From: Candidatus Gastranaerophilus phascolarcticola
GTDB taxonomy: Bacteria > Cyanobacteriota > Vampirovibrionia > Gastranaerophilales > Gastranaerophilaceae
DNA: 64,000 nucleotides
NCBI GenBank assembly: GCA_001899335.1
Contig: MOYE01000004.1
Location: 124,217-188,216, forward strand
Direction: 5' to 3'
This document shows positions 25,014 to 34,897 of this stretch, in pieces. Each line of letters begins with the position of its first letter. Position 1 is the stretch's first letter. The translations under genes and the position numbers were made by a program. The notes under the pieces are model-generated. The model saw nothing but the letters and a program-made list of their open reading frames with translations, ran no database searches and was not told the origin of the DNA.

Positions 25014-25486
25014 TGGGTCAATTAATTAAACGCGAAAACATCAGAAGTTTTGTAGAAAAATTGCAAGCCGGCGGCAAAACAGTTGTCGTCACTAACGGCT
25101 GTTTCGATATTCTTCACGTCGGACACGTGCGTTACCTGCAAAAAACAAAATCTTTTGCGGACTATTTAATCGTACTTTTGAACTCTGACAAATCCGTCAA
25201 GGCAATCAAAGGCGAAAACCGTCCGATAAATAACGAACTTAACCGCGCAGAAATTCTTTGCGCTTTAAGTTGTGTGGATTTTGTCGTCCTGTTTGATGAA
25301 AACAGTCCGGCAGATTTAATCGACGAGATTAAACCTAACGTCTACACAAAAGGCGCAGACTACACAATGGAAACCCTTCCCGAGGCAGAAGTTGCACGCA
25401 AAAACAATATTCGCGTGGAATTTATCAGCTTTGTAGAGGGGCAATCAACAACGAATTTGATTAATAAGATAAATAATAAGGAGTAA
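25013..25486 (+). CDS. rfaE2: D-glycero-beta-D-manno-heptose 1-phosphate adenylyltransferase
   Basis: Activates heptose 1-phosphate to ADP-heptose for the LPS inner core. It has 157 residues and corresponds only to the nucleotidyltransferase half of Hld[17 protein letters not shown] has the HxGH motif, and [12 protein letters not shown] and TKGADYTME complete the site. The ATG at 25013 overlaps the asd stop (TAATG). The kinase half and other heptose genes are not in the window. Confidence 0.92.
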   Translation: MGQLIKRENIRSFVEKLQAGGKTVVVTNGCFDILHVGHVRYLQKTKSFADYLIVLLNSDKSVKAIKGENRPINNELNRAEILCALSCVDFVVLFDENSPADLIDEIKPNVYTKGADYTMETLPEAEVARKNNIRVEFISFVEGQSTTNLINKINNKE

Positions 25487-25491
25487 AAACT

Positions 25492-26598
25492 ATGAGAAGT
25501 TTTTCAGTAGAAGAAATTACACACATCGTAGGCGGCATGCTGACAAAAGCACAAGACGCAACAATCACACAAATTGCACCGCCATTGCTTTCTGACGAAA
25601 ACACTCTTGCTCTGGCTTTGAGTGAAGAAGAAATCGCAAATCTTGCAAAATCAAAAGCAAAAGCTGCACTCGTTCCGCTAGGCGTAAATATCAACGGCTT
25701 AACAACAATCGAAGTTGAACGTCCGCGCCTTGCGATGATGAAATTAATCACCCTCTTCTACGAAGAACCGGCCGTTTTGACCGGCGGAACTAATATTCAC
25801 CCAACAGCCGTTGTTCACGAAACAGCTAAAATCGGTCAAAATGTTCAAATCGGTCCTAACGTAATCGTTTCTAAGAACGCTGAAATCGGTGACGGCACAA
25901 AACTTCTCGGCAACACCTACATCGGAAATAACGCTAAAATCGGCGAAAATTGTTTCTTCCACTCCGGCGTTAACATCGGCGACCGCGTAAAAGTAGGTAA
26001 CAAAGTAATTTTACACAACGGCGTTTCACTCGGCGCAGACGGCTTCAGTTTTGTAACCGAAAACCCTAACAACATCGAACAAGCTCGCAAAGACGGTGAA
26101 ATCAAAGAACAAAACGCAGAACAAGTGATTTTCAAAATTCCGTCAATCGGTTCAGTTGTAATCGGTAACAACGTTGAAATCGGTGCAAACAGCGCAATCG
26201 ACCGCGGAACTTTAGAAAACACCGTAATCGGCGACGATACAAAAATCGACGACCTTGTAATGATAGGTCACAACTGCCGCATCGGCAAAGGCTGTTTAAT
26301 CGTTTCTCAAGTAGGTATTGCAGGCAGCTGCGTAATCGGCGACAGAACAGTTCTTGCAGGTCAAGCAGGCTTGGCTGACCACATCGAAATCGGTGCGGAT
26401 TCAATTGTTGCGGCTAAAGCCGGCGTTACAAAAAGTTTCCCTGAAAAATCAATCATCGTAGGTATCCCTGCGGTTCCTAGAAAAGAGTTCATCAAACAAC
26501 TCAAAACAATGAAAGATGCGCAAGAAATCATTTCAAAATTCCGCAAAGTAGAACCGATGTTGAACGAATTCATCGCTGACTCAAAGGAAGAAAAGTAA
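25492..26598 (+). CDS. lpxD: UDP-3-O-acylglucosamine N-acyltransferase
   Basis: Adds the second, N-linked acyl chain in lipid A synthesis. It has 368 residues: an N-terminal uridine-binding domain to about 100, then a left-handed beta-helix of hexapeptide repeats (for example [20 protein letters not shown]) and a C-terminal helix. The catalytic His lies in [10 protein letters not shown]. It sits five bases after rfaE2 and one base before lpxC. Confidence 0.96.
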   Translation: MRSFSVEEITHIVGGMLTKAQDATITQIAPPLLSDENTLALALSEEEIANLAKSKAKAALVPLGVNINGLTTIEVERPRLAMMKLITLFYEEPAVLTGGTNIHPTAVVHETAKIGQNVQIGPNVIVSKNAEIGDGTKLLGNTYIGNNAKIGENCFFHSGVNIGDRVKVGNKVILHNGVSLGADGFSFVTENPNNIEQARKDGEIKEQNAEQVIFKIPSIGSVVIGNNVEIGANSAIDRGTLENTVIGDDTKIDDLVMIGHNCRIGKGCLIVSQVGIAGSCVIGDRTVLAGQAGLADHIEIGADSIVAAKAGVTKSFPEKSIIVGIPAVPRKEFIKQLKTMKDAQEIISKFRKVEPMLNEFIADSKEEK

Positions 26599-26599
26599 A

Positions 26600-27415
26600 A
26601 TGATTACACTCAAGAAAGAAATCACAATATCCGGCAACGGTTTGATGAAAAACAAACCGTGTACTGTCACATTCAAACCCTCAAAAGAGGGGAAAATCCG
26701 TTATTTTGTAAAAGATAACGAACCTTTTGATGCGACTGTCGATAACGTGATTTCAACCGACCACTGCGTGACACTGGGTAAAGGTAAAGGACGCGCAATG
26801 CTGGAAGAACATCTTTCCGCTGCGCTTGCAATCTGCGAAATCGACTCTGTAGATATCTATATGACAGAAGACGAAGTACCGATTTTGGACGGAAGTTCAA
26901 AAGAGTGGGTTGAACTCTTCAAATCCGCCGGGATTGATAAACCTTTACTTTATAAACCTAAAAAATACACCGTCAGTGAACCTGTTTATTATCTTAACGG
27001 CAAAACAAGCCTTGTAGTTCTGCCTGACGACGAACTTTTTATTTCATACGCGGTCAACTACGACCACCCGGACTTAAAAAACCGCTGGGTTAACGTAGAT
27101 TTCAAAAAGTTTGACGAAATCCGTGACGCGCGCACATTCGGGTTCTACAAGGATTTGAAAAAATATCAAATGTTAGGTTTTGCACAGGGCGTAACGCAGG
27201 AAAACACCGTCGGAATGCTTGATGAGGGTTTCACGACCGAACTTCGTTCACAATACGAGCCTGTCAAACACAAAATTCTTGACCTAATCGGCGATTTTTA
27301 TTTGACAGGCGTTAACCCGCTGCACCTAAAAGCCCAAATTTTAGTGAAAGAGGCAGGTCACGCCGTACACGTAAAAACCGCAAAAATTTTAAAAGATAAA
27401 CTTATAGAATGTTAA
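26600..27415 (+). CDS. lpxC: UDP-3-O-acyl-N-acetylglucosamine deacetylase
   Basis: Zinc enzyme that carries out the committed step of lipid A synthesis. It has 271 residues, somewhat shorter than the usual ~300. Zinc ligands are visible in EEHLSAAL (about 73) and in KHKILDLIGDFYL (His and Asp near 228-236). The operon order lpxD-lpxC-fabZ places three acyl-chain steps together; lpxA is not in the window. Confidence 0.95.
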   Translation: MITLKKEITISGNGLMKNKPCTVTFKPSKEGKIRYFVKDNEPFDATVDNVISTDHCVTLGKGKGRAMLEEHLSAALAICEIDSVDIYMTEDEVPILDGSSKEWVELFKSAGIDKPLLYKPKKYTVSEPVYYLNGKTSLVVLPDDELFISYAVNYDHPDLKNRWVNVDFKKFDEIRDARTFGFYKDLKKYQMLGFAQGVTQENTVGMLDEGFTTELRSQYEPVKHKILDLIGDFYLTGVNPLHLKAQILVKEAGHAVHVKTAKILKDKLIEC

Positions 27416-27430
27416 AATAAGGAGAAAAGT

Positions 27431-27871
27431 ATGACAGAAGAAATTAAAAGTTTTGATGCGATAGACATTATGAACATGCTCCCACACCGCTACCCGTTTT
27501 TGTTGGTAGACCGTGTTGTAGAATGTGTTCCTGGTAAATACGCAAAAGGTTACAAAAATCTAACCTGGAATGAACCGTTTTTTCAAGGTCACTTTCCTAA
27601 TAACCCTATTATGCCGGGCGTATTACAGCTTGAGGCGATGGCACAGTGTTCAGCACCGATTTTGATGACAATGCCTGAATTTGAAGGCAAATTGACATTA
27701 TACGCAGGGGTTGACGGTGTAAGATTTAAGAATATCGTTCGTCCTGGCGACAGATTTGATATGGAAATCGAACTTGTAAAAGTTAAAGGTCCTATCTGCA
27801 AAGCCCACGGCGTAGGAAAAGTAGACGGTAAAGTTTGCGTCGAAGCCGATATGACTTTCGCACTTAAATAA
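27431..27871 (+). CDS. fabZ: 3-hydroxyacyl-ACP dehydratase
   Basis: Dehydrates 3-hydroxyacyl-ACP in fatty acid elongation, competing with lipid A synthesis for the same substrate. It has 146 residues with the hot-dog fold: LPHRYPFLLVDRV, catalytic His in GHFPNNPIMPG near 58 and Glu in LQLEAMAQ near 72. GGAG precedes the ATG. Last gene of the operon, followed by a terminator. Confidence 0.96.
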   Translation: MTEEIKSFDAIDIMNMLPHRYPFLLVDRVVECVPGKYAKGYKNLTWNEPFFQGHFPNNPIMPGVLQLEAMAQCSAPILMTMPEFEGKLTLYAGVDGVRFKNIVRPGDRFDMEIELVKVKGPICKAHGVGKVDGKVCVEADMTFALK

Positions 27872-27875
27872 AATT

Positions 27876-27900
27876 AAAGCTCCCTAAAGGGAGCTTTTTT
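27876..27900 (+). terminator. Terminator of the asd-fabZ operon
   Basis: AAAGCTCCC and GGGAGCTTTTTT around TAAA, directly after fabZ and before the end of convergent P5. Confidence 0.9.
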
Positions 27901-27901
27901 A

Positions 27902-28924
27902 TTAATCTCTTCGAATACACCTTACAGGATATGCTGTTCCGCGCGAAGAATTAAACAGTCTGGCACCAGAGAGCATAGATTGCATCCAGCCAACAGTTTG
28001 ATTGGAATTATCCACCGCCGTTCCGGAAGTCCAATACCATGTCGCACCAGTAGCAAGATTTCCTATAAGGTTTTTATTAACAAATAATGCTGCTGCCTCG
28101 TCCTTATTAGGTAACCTATAATTATTGTCTTGTTGTGTACAAACTTGAGATGCACTTAATGTCCCGGTAGAATTCGGTTTCTGCGGAGCAGAATTCGCAT
28201 CCCGAACATAAGCCAATGGTGCAACAACAACGCTATCTGTCGGATAAAATACCGAAATAAAGCCTATATCTTTCCCATAGGTATTAGGTCCTTTTGTTCC
28301 ATTCAAATCATAAATAAAATTAGCGCATAATCTAACCTGCACAGCATCCCAAGCTGTAACAGATTTCAGATCCGGCTGGCAAGTCGGATTATAATAAACG
28401 GCTATACTTTCTCCGTTTGTTGTTTCAAATGCAGCAGCCTTAGTATCATACTGACTATAGGCGTAAGAAACATCACAATAAACCATACCGGAAATATCCA
28501 CAAGTTGACTATTTAATTTTTCAAATGTATCAGGGAACGGTGAAATTGTACCGCCAGCCATTGTAACAAGTTTATCCGGTAAACCACAATCAGCCAACTT
28601 ATCGTTTGTACAAATATTATTTATCTTCAGAACCTTTGAAAGTCCGGCGGTCACAAAAGTTTCTGCCGCGGTATCTGCGGTATCATCAACCGTTCCATAG
28701 CCATTCAATGCCGGCATTAGGGCAATGGCTTGCGAAAATCTCGCATAAAGCGCTTTTCGTTGGGTATTCCAGGTTCGCTCGTTAATGTTGCCGGTGAGAG
28801 ATGGCAACGTTATCGCGGCTACTACGCCAATAATTGTGAGGGACAATAATATTTCCGCCATAGTAAACCCGGTTAAGAGACCCCCCCCCCCCCCTGTGCA
28901 GGTTAATACATTTTTCTTGTTCAT
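27902..28924 (-). CDS. Prepilin-like protein P5 (phase ON)
   Basis: Family member read in one frame through a 14-base tract: leader MNKKNVLTCTGGGGGLLTG, then FTMAEILL with Gly at -1. It has 340 residues from the ATG at 28924, preceded by the family AGAAAGGATAGA. An upstream in-frame extension to 28975 is rejected because it runs through the promoter. The body has AAAFETTNGES and DLNGTKGPN, and the end resembles DUF1566 (RLPNKDEAA, WYWTSG, VRCIRRD). It is convergent with the lipid A operon and follows a metallopeptidase gene. Confidence 0.9.
   Translation of the reverse strand: MNKKNVLTCTGGGGGLLTGFTMAEILLSLTIIGVVAAITLPSLTGNINERTWNTQRKALYARFSQAIALMPALNGYGTVDDTADTAAETFVTAGLSKVLKINNICTNDKLADCGLPDKLVTMAGGTISPFPDTFEKLNSQLVDISGMVYCDVSYAYSQYDTKAAAFETTNGESIAVYYNPTCQPDLKSVTAWDAVQVRLCANFIYDLNGTKGPNTYGKDIGFISVFYPTDSVVVAPLAYVRDANSAPQKPNSTGTLSASQVCTQQDNNYRLPNKDEAAALFVNKNLIGNLATGATWYWTSGTAVDNSNQTVGWMQSMLSGARLFNSSRGTAYPVRCIRRD
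28881..28894 (-). repeat. Poly-G (poly-C on plus strand) tract, 14 bases, P5 leader
   Basis: Fourteen C on the plus strand, read as G within the P5 leader. The leader and prepilin frames agree at 14 (also at 11 or 17), so P5 is ON here. Together with P1 it has the longest visible tract and so would be expected to slip most often. Confidence 0.85.
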
Positions 28925-28946
28925 AAGTTCTATCCTTTCTGTTTTC

Positions 28947-28975
28947 ATTATGTAACATGTTTCTAAACATGTCAA
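28947..28975 (-). promoter_or_regulatory. Promoter and palindrome of prepilin P5
   Basis: On the minus strand: TTGACA, 17 bases, CATAAT. A perfect inverted repeat, ACATGTTT-CT-AAACATGT (28955-28972), fills the spacer, an obvious operator position. No regulator gene is adjacent. Confidence 0.68.
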
Positions 28976-29781
28976 GACGCGATTTTAAAAATAGATTTCA
29001 GTTCACCGTAATATCCGTTTTCAAGAAGTTCAAAAAATCTGTCTGTTGTCTGGGGCGCAAGTGCTCGAACCCACTCTTCATCCAAATACAATCCCTCTAC
29101 AAGCCGCGCAAAAAGTTCCGTCGGGCGCTCGTAATACTTCCGATATCTATTAATACGTGCAGATACCCTCGCGCCCTTCCTTTGCAAGGATTTCAATCTT
29201 ATGCAGGCTGCAAAAGCCTTCGGCAGCTCCGGAAAATCCCTCTCCAACCCGTCAATCGTAATTATTCGTTCCTGATTGCGCCAAAAACCACCCAAAATCT
29301 TTACCCTGTCGTACTTCAAAAGATAACGGGCGTCAGAGCGTTTAATAAATTTATCAAACGCCTTGAACGGTTTTGAACGCTGAAATTCAGGGTATTCTTC
29401 TTTTATAACAAGCTCCAACTGTTTAATCTTAACCCTTATTTTGTCGCGCATTTCGTAAAGTTTCACAAGCCTGGAACTCTCATCCACAAACTGTGTCACA
29501 CGAATAAGTTCTTTTTTATAAACAGGGTTGGTAGAATAAAAAATTTTCTCCAAACTTCCACCAGTCCTGTATACACCGGGTTCAAGCTGCGAGTGAACGT
29601 AGTGTGCAAACTCGTGTAAAAGCGTTGGAATAAAACGGTTTTCCGCTACATTTTTGGAAATATCAATACGGTTATTTACAAAAAATCCCTGATGACCGCG
29701 CGCTTTTGTTGACGTGTTCACCTCTAAGCCAAGTGAGCGAAAATATTTTACAAGTGCGTTTTTATCCAATTCTTTCAGCAT
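28972..29781 (-). CDS. Putative zinc metallopeptidase (HExxH)
   Basis: A 269-residue protein with LLHEFAHYVHSQ near residues 55-66, the HExxH motif of gluzincin or ImmA-like peptidases. A likely third ligand Glu lies in ERPTELFARLVEG near 224. There is no signal peptide or membrane segment, so it is probably cytoplasmic. It begins six bases after glcD and may share its transcript. Substrate unknown; the overall family is not certain. Confidence 0.68.
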   Translation of the reverse strand: MLKELDKNALVKYFRSLGLEVNTSTKARGHQGFFVNNRIDISKNVAENRFIPTLLHEFAHYVHSQLEPGVYRTGGSLEKIFYSTNPVYKKELIRVTQFVDESSRLVKLYEMRDKIRVKIKQLELVIKEEYPEFQRSKPFKAFDKFIKRSDARYLLKYDRVKILGGFWRNQERIITIDGLERDFPELPKAFAACIRLKSLQRKGARVSARINRYRKYYERPTELFARLVEGLYLDEEWVRALAPQTTDRFFELLENGYYGELKSIFKIAS

Positions 29782-29787
29782 ATCTAC

Positions 29788-31173
29788 CTAAAATATTTTA
29801 TAAGGATTCAAAATGTTATTCGGGTCAAAAGTTTTTTTGATATTACGCATATATTCAAGTGCTGTTTCATTAATAACAAGCCCGATAGCCTCGCGTTTAA
29901 GCATTCCGATTCCGTGTTCGCCAGATAAAAGACCGCCAAGCTGCGCGGTAAGTTGATAAATTTCGCCTTTAGCTTTCTTAAAACGTGCATATTCTTCCTT
30001 ATCACTGTAGTCAATCGGAATTTGCGGATGAACGCTTCCGTCGCCAACATGCCCGACCATACAGACCGTAAGTCCGTATTTTTCGCAAATTTCACGTGTT
30101 CCAAGCACCAGTTTTGATAAATTTTCACGCGGAACAATCAAATCATCTGTCGTAACGTTCGGTTTCAAACGTGTACAAGCCGCCATTGAGGAGCGTCTTG
30201 CCCGCCAGATTTCTTCATATTCTTCAGGCGATGAAGAAGACTGAATTTCAGAGGCACCAAAATTTTGCAGAATTTTTTCGATAATATTGCGCTGATAATC
30301 AACCGCGCAGGAAAGCCCGTCGACTTCTATAACCAGTGCGCATTCCTTATCAGTCAAAAGCCCCGCGCCTGTAAAATCTTCAACTGTTTTGATAGCATTT
30401 TTATCCATAAAATCAATAGTCGCAGGTGTAATTTTATGTTCAATTATAGAATTTACCGCCCGAATTGAGTTTTCAACGCTGTCAAAATAGCTCATCAATA
30501 CAATTTTTTCTTCGGGTTTTGGAATAAGTTTCAATGTAGCCTCTACAACTATCCCGAGCGTACCCTCTGAACCTACAAAAAGCGAGTTAAGATTATAACC
30601 GGTTGCGTTTTTAATAGTGCTGGAGCCGGTTTTAAGGATTTCGCCATTTGCTGTTACGACAAGCAAATCCAAAACATAATCCTTTGTCGAGCCGTATTTA
30701 AAGGCTTTTGCGCCCGCGGATGCCTGCGCGATACTTCCGCCAATCGTTGAAACCGCAAGGTTTGACGGATCAGGCGGGTAGTAAAGCCCGAATTTTTCGA
30801 CTTCGTGCTGTAAATCCCCGACAACAACGCCCGCTTGCACACGCGCAGTCAAATTTGAGGGGTTAATTTCAAGAATTTTGTTCATCTTGGAAAAGTTCAA
30901 GATTATTCCGTTCTTTTCAGGAATACAGGCACCTACAACATTTGTTCCGGCACCGCGGCAGATAATCGGCGTGCGGTGTCTGTTTGCAACGCGCACGACA
31001 GATTGAATTTGTTCAATATTTTCTACAAATACTACAGCATCAGCAAGAGTTTCTATATTTTTTACGTTCAATGCGTCCTGCGAATATGCATAGCGCTCCT
31101 CAACGCTTGTCAAAACCTGATTTTTTGGCAAGACTTTCAGTAAATCTTTTTTTAATTTATCGCTAGTCAACAT
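29788..31173 (-). CDS. glcD: FAD-linked oxidase, glycolate oxidase subunit GlcD type
   Basis: Flavin-dependent 2-hydroxyacid dehydrogenase of 461 residues. The PCMH-type FAD domain shows ICRGAGTNVVGACIPE near 70 and GSIAQASAGAKAFKYG near 138. The C-terminal half has GHVGDGSVHPQIP and the end motif SGEHGIGMLKRE. The substrate could be glycolate or D-lactate; no glcE or glcF is adjacent. The start lies 11 bases inside the coiled-coil gene upstream. Confidence 0.9.
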   Translation of the reverse strand: MLTSDKLKKDLLKVLPKNQVLTSVEERYAYSQDALNVKNIETLADAVVFVENIEQIQSVVRVANRHRTPIICRGAGTNVVGACIPEKNGIILNFSKMNKILEINPSNLTARVQAGVVVGDLQHEVEKFGLYYPPDPSNLAVSTIGGSIAQASAGAKAFKYGSTKDYVLDLLVVTANGEILKTGSSTIKNATGYNLNSLFVGSEGTLGIVVEATLKLIPKPEEKIVLMSYFDSVENSIRAVNSIIEHKITPATIDFMDKNAIKTVEDFTGAGLLTDKECALVIEVDGLSCAVDYQRNIIEKILQNFGASEIQSSSSPEEYEEIWRARRSSMAACTRLKPNVTTDDLIVPRENLSKLVLGTREICEKYGLTVCMVGHVGDGSVHPQIPIDYSDKEEYARFKKAKGEIYQLTAQLGGLLSGEHGIGMLKREAIGLVINETALEYMRNIKKTFDPNNILNPYKIF

Positions 31174-34100
31174 AAGAGGTTAATTTTTCTATATTTGCGC
31201 TCAAAGCTGTGAGCAGCCGTTCCATTTTATCAACTTTTTGTACAATGGAAAGATTGCTGTTAAGTTTTGACATTTCGGTAAGTTCATCTAATTTTGATTC
31301 AAGTCTGTCCATACGTGATTGCTGTTCTTCAAAGCGTTCTTCCAGCAGGTCAACAAGGGCAAGTTTTTCCGGAACAGCTTTTCTAAGTTCGGAAAGCGCC
31401 TCGGAAATTTCGTTAATTTCATCAGCTTTATCGTTAATGCTTTCAAAAGTTTGGGACGCCGCGTCAACCCATTCGCCAAGGAACATCAAAACCTTATGGA
31501 AAGTTGCGTCCATAGAGGCTGCGTGCTCCTGCATTGCCATAATCTTTTCGAGTTTTGTTGCGGTTTCCTCGTTGAACTCTTTATTTGAAAGTTCATTCAT
31601 ACGTTCTTCAAGGTTAAACGCAATGTGGCTGAAAGCTGTTAAACCGTCCGCAATAGTTTTTTGGGACTCATCGGAGTTCAAGAGAAGTTTGTTTGTTCTT
31701 GAACTTATGCTTAAAATATCATCATTGAGTTTAAGTATATTATGTTTCAATTGATAGATTTCAGCAGGTGTAAGGTTTTTGCTGATAGCATCGACTGAAG
31801 ACGTCAAATTATGAATATTGCGCGAAATTTGGTTAAATTCCGTTGATGGTGTTGAGGTTGAAGTCGAAATTTCGTTCACCATTTGTCTTAATTTTGCAAT
31901 ATCGTTTTCTACATCGCCAAGCGTGTAGGAATAATCTGCAACGTCATTTTGTTTAATTGTTTCAATTTGAGATTTAACGTCGATTAATTGTTTGCTTAAT
32001 TCGCCGGTCTTTTCTTCGACAAAGTCTTTAATGTCTTCGCTTTCTTCAACAAAATTTGCACTGCTGAACACAGAAACAATTGTATTTACCAAATCTTCTT
32101 TAATTTTAGCGGAATTTTCATCGTGTTCGCTGATTGTTTCAGAAATTCCGTCAATCTTAGAGAGAAGTTTACCGATATTTTCGGCAACAGCTGAATTATC
32201 TTCGCTGCCGGAACGGTTCAAAATTTCCTGCTGCTCAAGGATAATATCTTTGATTTCCTGCAATTCGTCTTCCAGCATGTCATTATCGCTTGTTGAGACA
32301 AAAACATCCAGTTTTGCATGAAGTTCTTCAAGAAGAGTTTTGTTGCCTGAAACTTTATCCAAAATCTCTTCAAAGTTTTCATCATAATCAATAGCTGCAA
32401 CAACATCAAGTTTCGCATCAATTTCGTTAATAAGCGCGATGATTTTTTGGTTCAGTTCCAAAACTTCCGTATTATCGGCAGGGAGTTCGGCAAGTTCCGT
32501 AAGATGTGCCGCTTTATCGCTAATGCTTTGGAAATATTCTAGGAATTTTTTGTTTAAAAGCATTTGCTTATCAGGAACAGTATTAAAATCAATGTTCAAC
32601 AAACTGTCTACTTTAGCGTTTAAGATTTGAACAAGCTCCTGGGTTTCTTCGTTTTGGGAAAGAATTTCTTCGGTCAAATCGCTCGCGGCAATAGTATCAA
32701 TTTTCGCACTGATACTTTCTAAAAGTTTATTGTGCGCCTCTGTTGCATCTTTTGAATGCATGCCGGATTCGATAAGTTCAAAATTATTGGTTTTGATAAC
32801 CTCATAAAGATCCTTGAACGCTTGTGTGAATTGTTCCTGAATTATAACAAGTTTATCGTTATAGTTAGATGAATTAACAGAAATAAATTGTTTTAATTCA
32901 TTTAGGGAATTATTAAGTTCTAACTGTGCAGAGCCGGAAAGTTCGTTGTAAATTGTGTTAAATTCAGCGATGAACTCTGTAAGTTCTTTATTTAACGCTA
33001 CGATATTTTCTTTATACTCAATACCTGAAAGTTTAAGGCTTTCTTCAAGGTTCAAAATTGATTCCGAAACATTTTCGATTTTTCCGTAGTATTCCTGAAC
33101 CTTTTGGGATTCTTTTTGCAGAAATTCCGCCTCTTTATTTTGAATATCAATCGCAATATCAGAAAACATGGTTTTCATTTGAAGAATTTGGTCTTCAAGA
33201 AATTCGGTTTTGATATTGAAATTATTGTTAAAAACATCTACTTTTTGGAATAAATCAGCAATATTTTGTGTAATATCAAGTTCTTTTATTGCCTCAAAGA
33301 TATCTTCGTTGTGATTTTTTTCGGTATGTTCAACGATTTTATTGACAGACTTGATGATATTGCCGGAATAATCCTGCAAAACTTTAATTTCAGCGAGTGT
33401 ATCGTTCGCAACATCAGTAACAGTCTTGATTTCAGCCGCCATATTGCGTGAGGTCGTTTGCGGAAGTTCATCGGCTTTATTTAAAACTTCGGCAATTGAC
33501 GCCTTAATTGTCTCAAGGTCGCCTGTAAATTCAACATTAGCCTCTTCAAGTTCTTTAATCGCCTGCAAAACTGCGTTTTTATCGTTATTATCAGTAAGCT
33601 CTGCGATTTTATCGACAGATTTTAGGATATTACCTGAAAAGTTTTGCAATACCTTGATTTCCGCGAGCGTATCCTCTGCAATGTCTGTAACGGATTTTAA
33701 TTCAAGCGCTACAGCCTGGCTTGTGCTCACCGGAAGTTCTTCCAGTTCCGACAAAATTTGACCAAGCGAACTTTTTAACGCCGTAAACTCATTTACAAAA
33801 CTAACATCAAACTTTTCCAATTCTGAAAGCGTATTCAGAATATCAGAATAAGTATGTTCATCGTTAAATTCGATAATTTTTTCTACAGAATTTTTAATAT
33901 TATCAGAATAAGTTTCAAGGGTGTTAACGCCTGCAAGAATTTCCTGCGCAGAAGTTAGAACCGTGTCAACCTGTGTACCCAAACCCTGCGATGTGCCTTG
34001 AATAATTCTATCTGCGCGCGCAAGAACTTCATTTAAAGAATCCTTTATCATTTCCAAATCGTTAGCGAAACCGGAATTGGTTTCCTCAAGCTCTTTAAAT

Positions 34101-34762
34101 TTCCCCTCAAGTTCCGCACGAACAAGAGTATTATCATCTTTAATATTGCTTTCGTTCGCCTCAACGTATTCTCTGATTTCAGCGGTTTTCTTTTCAACAA
34201 AATCCTTATACAAATCGGTCTGGATATTCATATTTTCAGAAAGCAGCTTAATGCTTTCGGCAACAAACGAAAATCTTTCAATCGTATTCTCATCAAAAGT
34301 TTTATGAGCCTCGATGATTTCCTGCTGATTAACTTTCAACTCTTTAGAAATTTTAGCGATTTCATCTTTTGTAATCTCTGCATTTTCAGCAGCGACTTTG
34401 GAAAAATTATTTTCGATATCATCAACTTTCGTAATCAAAAGTTTGATACTGGAATCAAAAATACTTGAAAGAGATTTGAATTTACCCTCCATTAGTTGAG
34501 CATTTTCAAGCGCAACCGGGTCATCTTTTGCAGAGTCTTTAAGTTCTTTCATACTCTCCATAATATTTCCGAACTTATAGTCAAGAGTTTCTTTAAACTC
34601 TGCCAGAGCGTTTCTGACAAAAATCAACTCGTCGCTGTCAGAAATTTCTTCCAGTTTCAAGTTTATATCAGTCAAAGCCTTTTTTAAAATTTGTACATTA
34701 ACCAAATTGCTGGCTTTCAAATCATCTACAACTTCTATAACATTTTTCAATTCTTTAATCAT
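31163..34762 (-). CDS. Giant coiled-coil protein with internal repeats
   Basis: A 1199-residue protein with no signal peptide or membrane segment, almost entirely charged heptad-type helix rich in Glu, Lys, Leu, Ile and Asn. Two adjacent ~90-residue units, beginning near residues 283 and 373 and followed by a partial third near 463, share patterns such as LAEIKVLQ(N/D)(F/Y)SGNI(L/I)KSV(D/N)KI. At the DNA level the unit is 270 bases. It overlaps glcD by 11 bases. It resembles filament-like or apolipoprotein/kinesin-like sequences only by composition; I do not recognise a family. A cytoskeletal or scaffold role is possible. Confidence 0.8.
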   Translation of the reverse strand: MIKELKNVIEVVDDLKASNLVNVQILKKALTDINLKLEEISDSDELIFVRNALAEFKETLDYKFGNIMESMKELKDSAKDDPVALENAQLMEGKFKSLSSIFDSSIKLLITKVDDIENNFSKVAAENAEITKDEIAKISKELKVNQQEIIEAHKTFDENTIERFSFVAESIKLLSENMNIQTDLYKDFVEKKTAEIREYVEANESNIKDDNTLVRAELEGKFKELEETNSGFANDLEMIKDSLNEVLARADRIIQGTSQGLGTQVDTVLTSAQEILAGVNTLETYSDNIKNSVEKIIEFNDEHTYSDILNTLSELEKFDVSFVNEFTALKSSLGQILSELEELPVSTSQAVALELKSVTDIAEDTLAEIKVLQNFSGNILKSVDKIAELTDNNDKNAVLQAIKELEEANVEFTGDLETIKASIAEVLNKADELPQTTSRNMAAEIKTVTDVANDTLAEIKVLQDYSGNIIKSVNKIVEHTEKNHNEDIFEAIKELDITQNIADLFQKVDVFNNNFNIKTEFLEDQILQMKTMFSDIAIDIQNKEAEFLQKESQKVQEYYGKIENVSESILNLEESLKLSGIEYKENIVALNKELTEFIAEFNTIYNELSGSAQLELNNSLNELKQFISVNSSNYNDKLVIIQEQFTQAFKDLYEVIKTNNFELIESGMHSKDATEAHNKLLESISAKIDTIAASDLTEEILSQNEETQELVQILNAKVDSLLNIDFNTVPDKQMLLNKKFLEYFQSISDKAAHLTELAELPADNTEVLELNQKIIALINEIDAKLDVVAAIDYDENFEEILDKVSGNKTLLEELHAKLDVFVSTSDNDMLEDELQEIKDIILEQQEILNRSGSEDNSAVAENIGKLLSKIDGISETISEHDENSAKIKEDLVNTIVSVFSSANFVEESEDIKDFVEEKTGELSKQLIDVKSQIETIKQNDVADYSYTLGDVENDIAKLRQMVNEISTSTSTPSTEFNQISRNIHNLTSSVDAISKNLTPAEIYQLKHNILKLNDDILSISSRTNKLLLNSDESQKTIADGLTAFSHIAFNLEERMNELSNKEFNEETATKLEKIMAMQEHAASMDATFHKVLMFLGEWVDAASQTFESINDKADEINEISEALSELRKAVPEKLALVDLLEERFEEQQSRMDRLESKLDELTEMSKLNSNLSIVQKVDKMERLLTALSANIEKLTSYVD
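33360..33920 (-). repeat. 270-base tandem repeats in coiled-coil gene
   Basis: Units seen as YSDNIKNSVEKI, FSGNILKSVDKI and YSGNIIKSVNKI occur at 270-base intervals (about 33915, 33645 and 33375). The amino-acid match is close but third positions differ, so the duplication is not recent. Confidence 0.65.
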
Positions 34763-34897
34763 CTCAATAGTTCCCTGCCACTATTTTAACAGAATAATGA
34801 GATATTTAGCAAGAATGTTAATATGTATTACAATTATGGGGAAAAAATGCCCTTTCCAAATATTAGTGTTAAAATATAAAAATAAGGAAGTAGAGAT

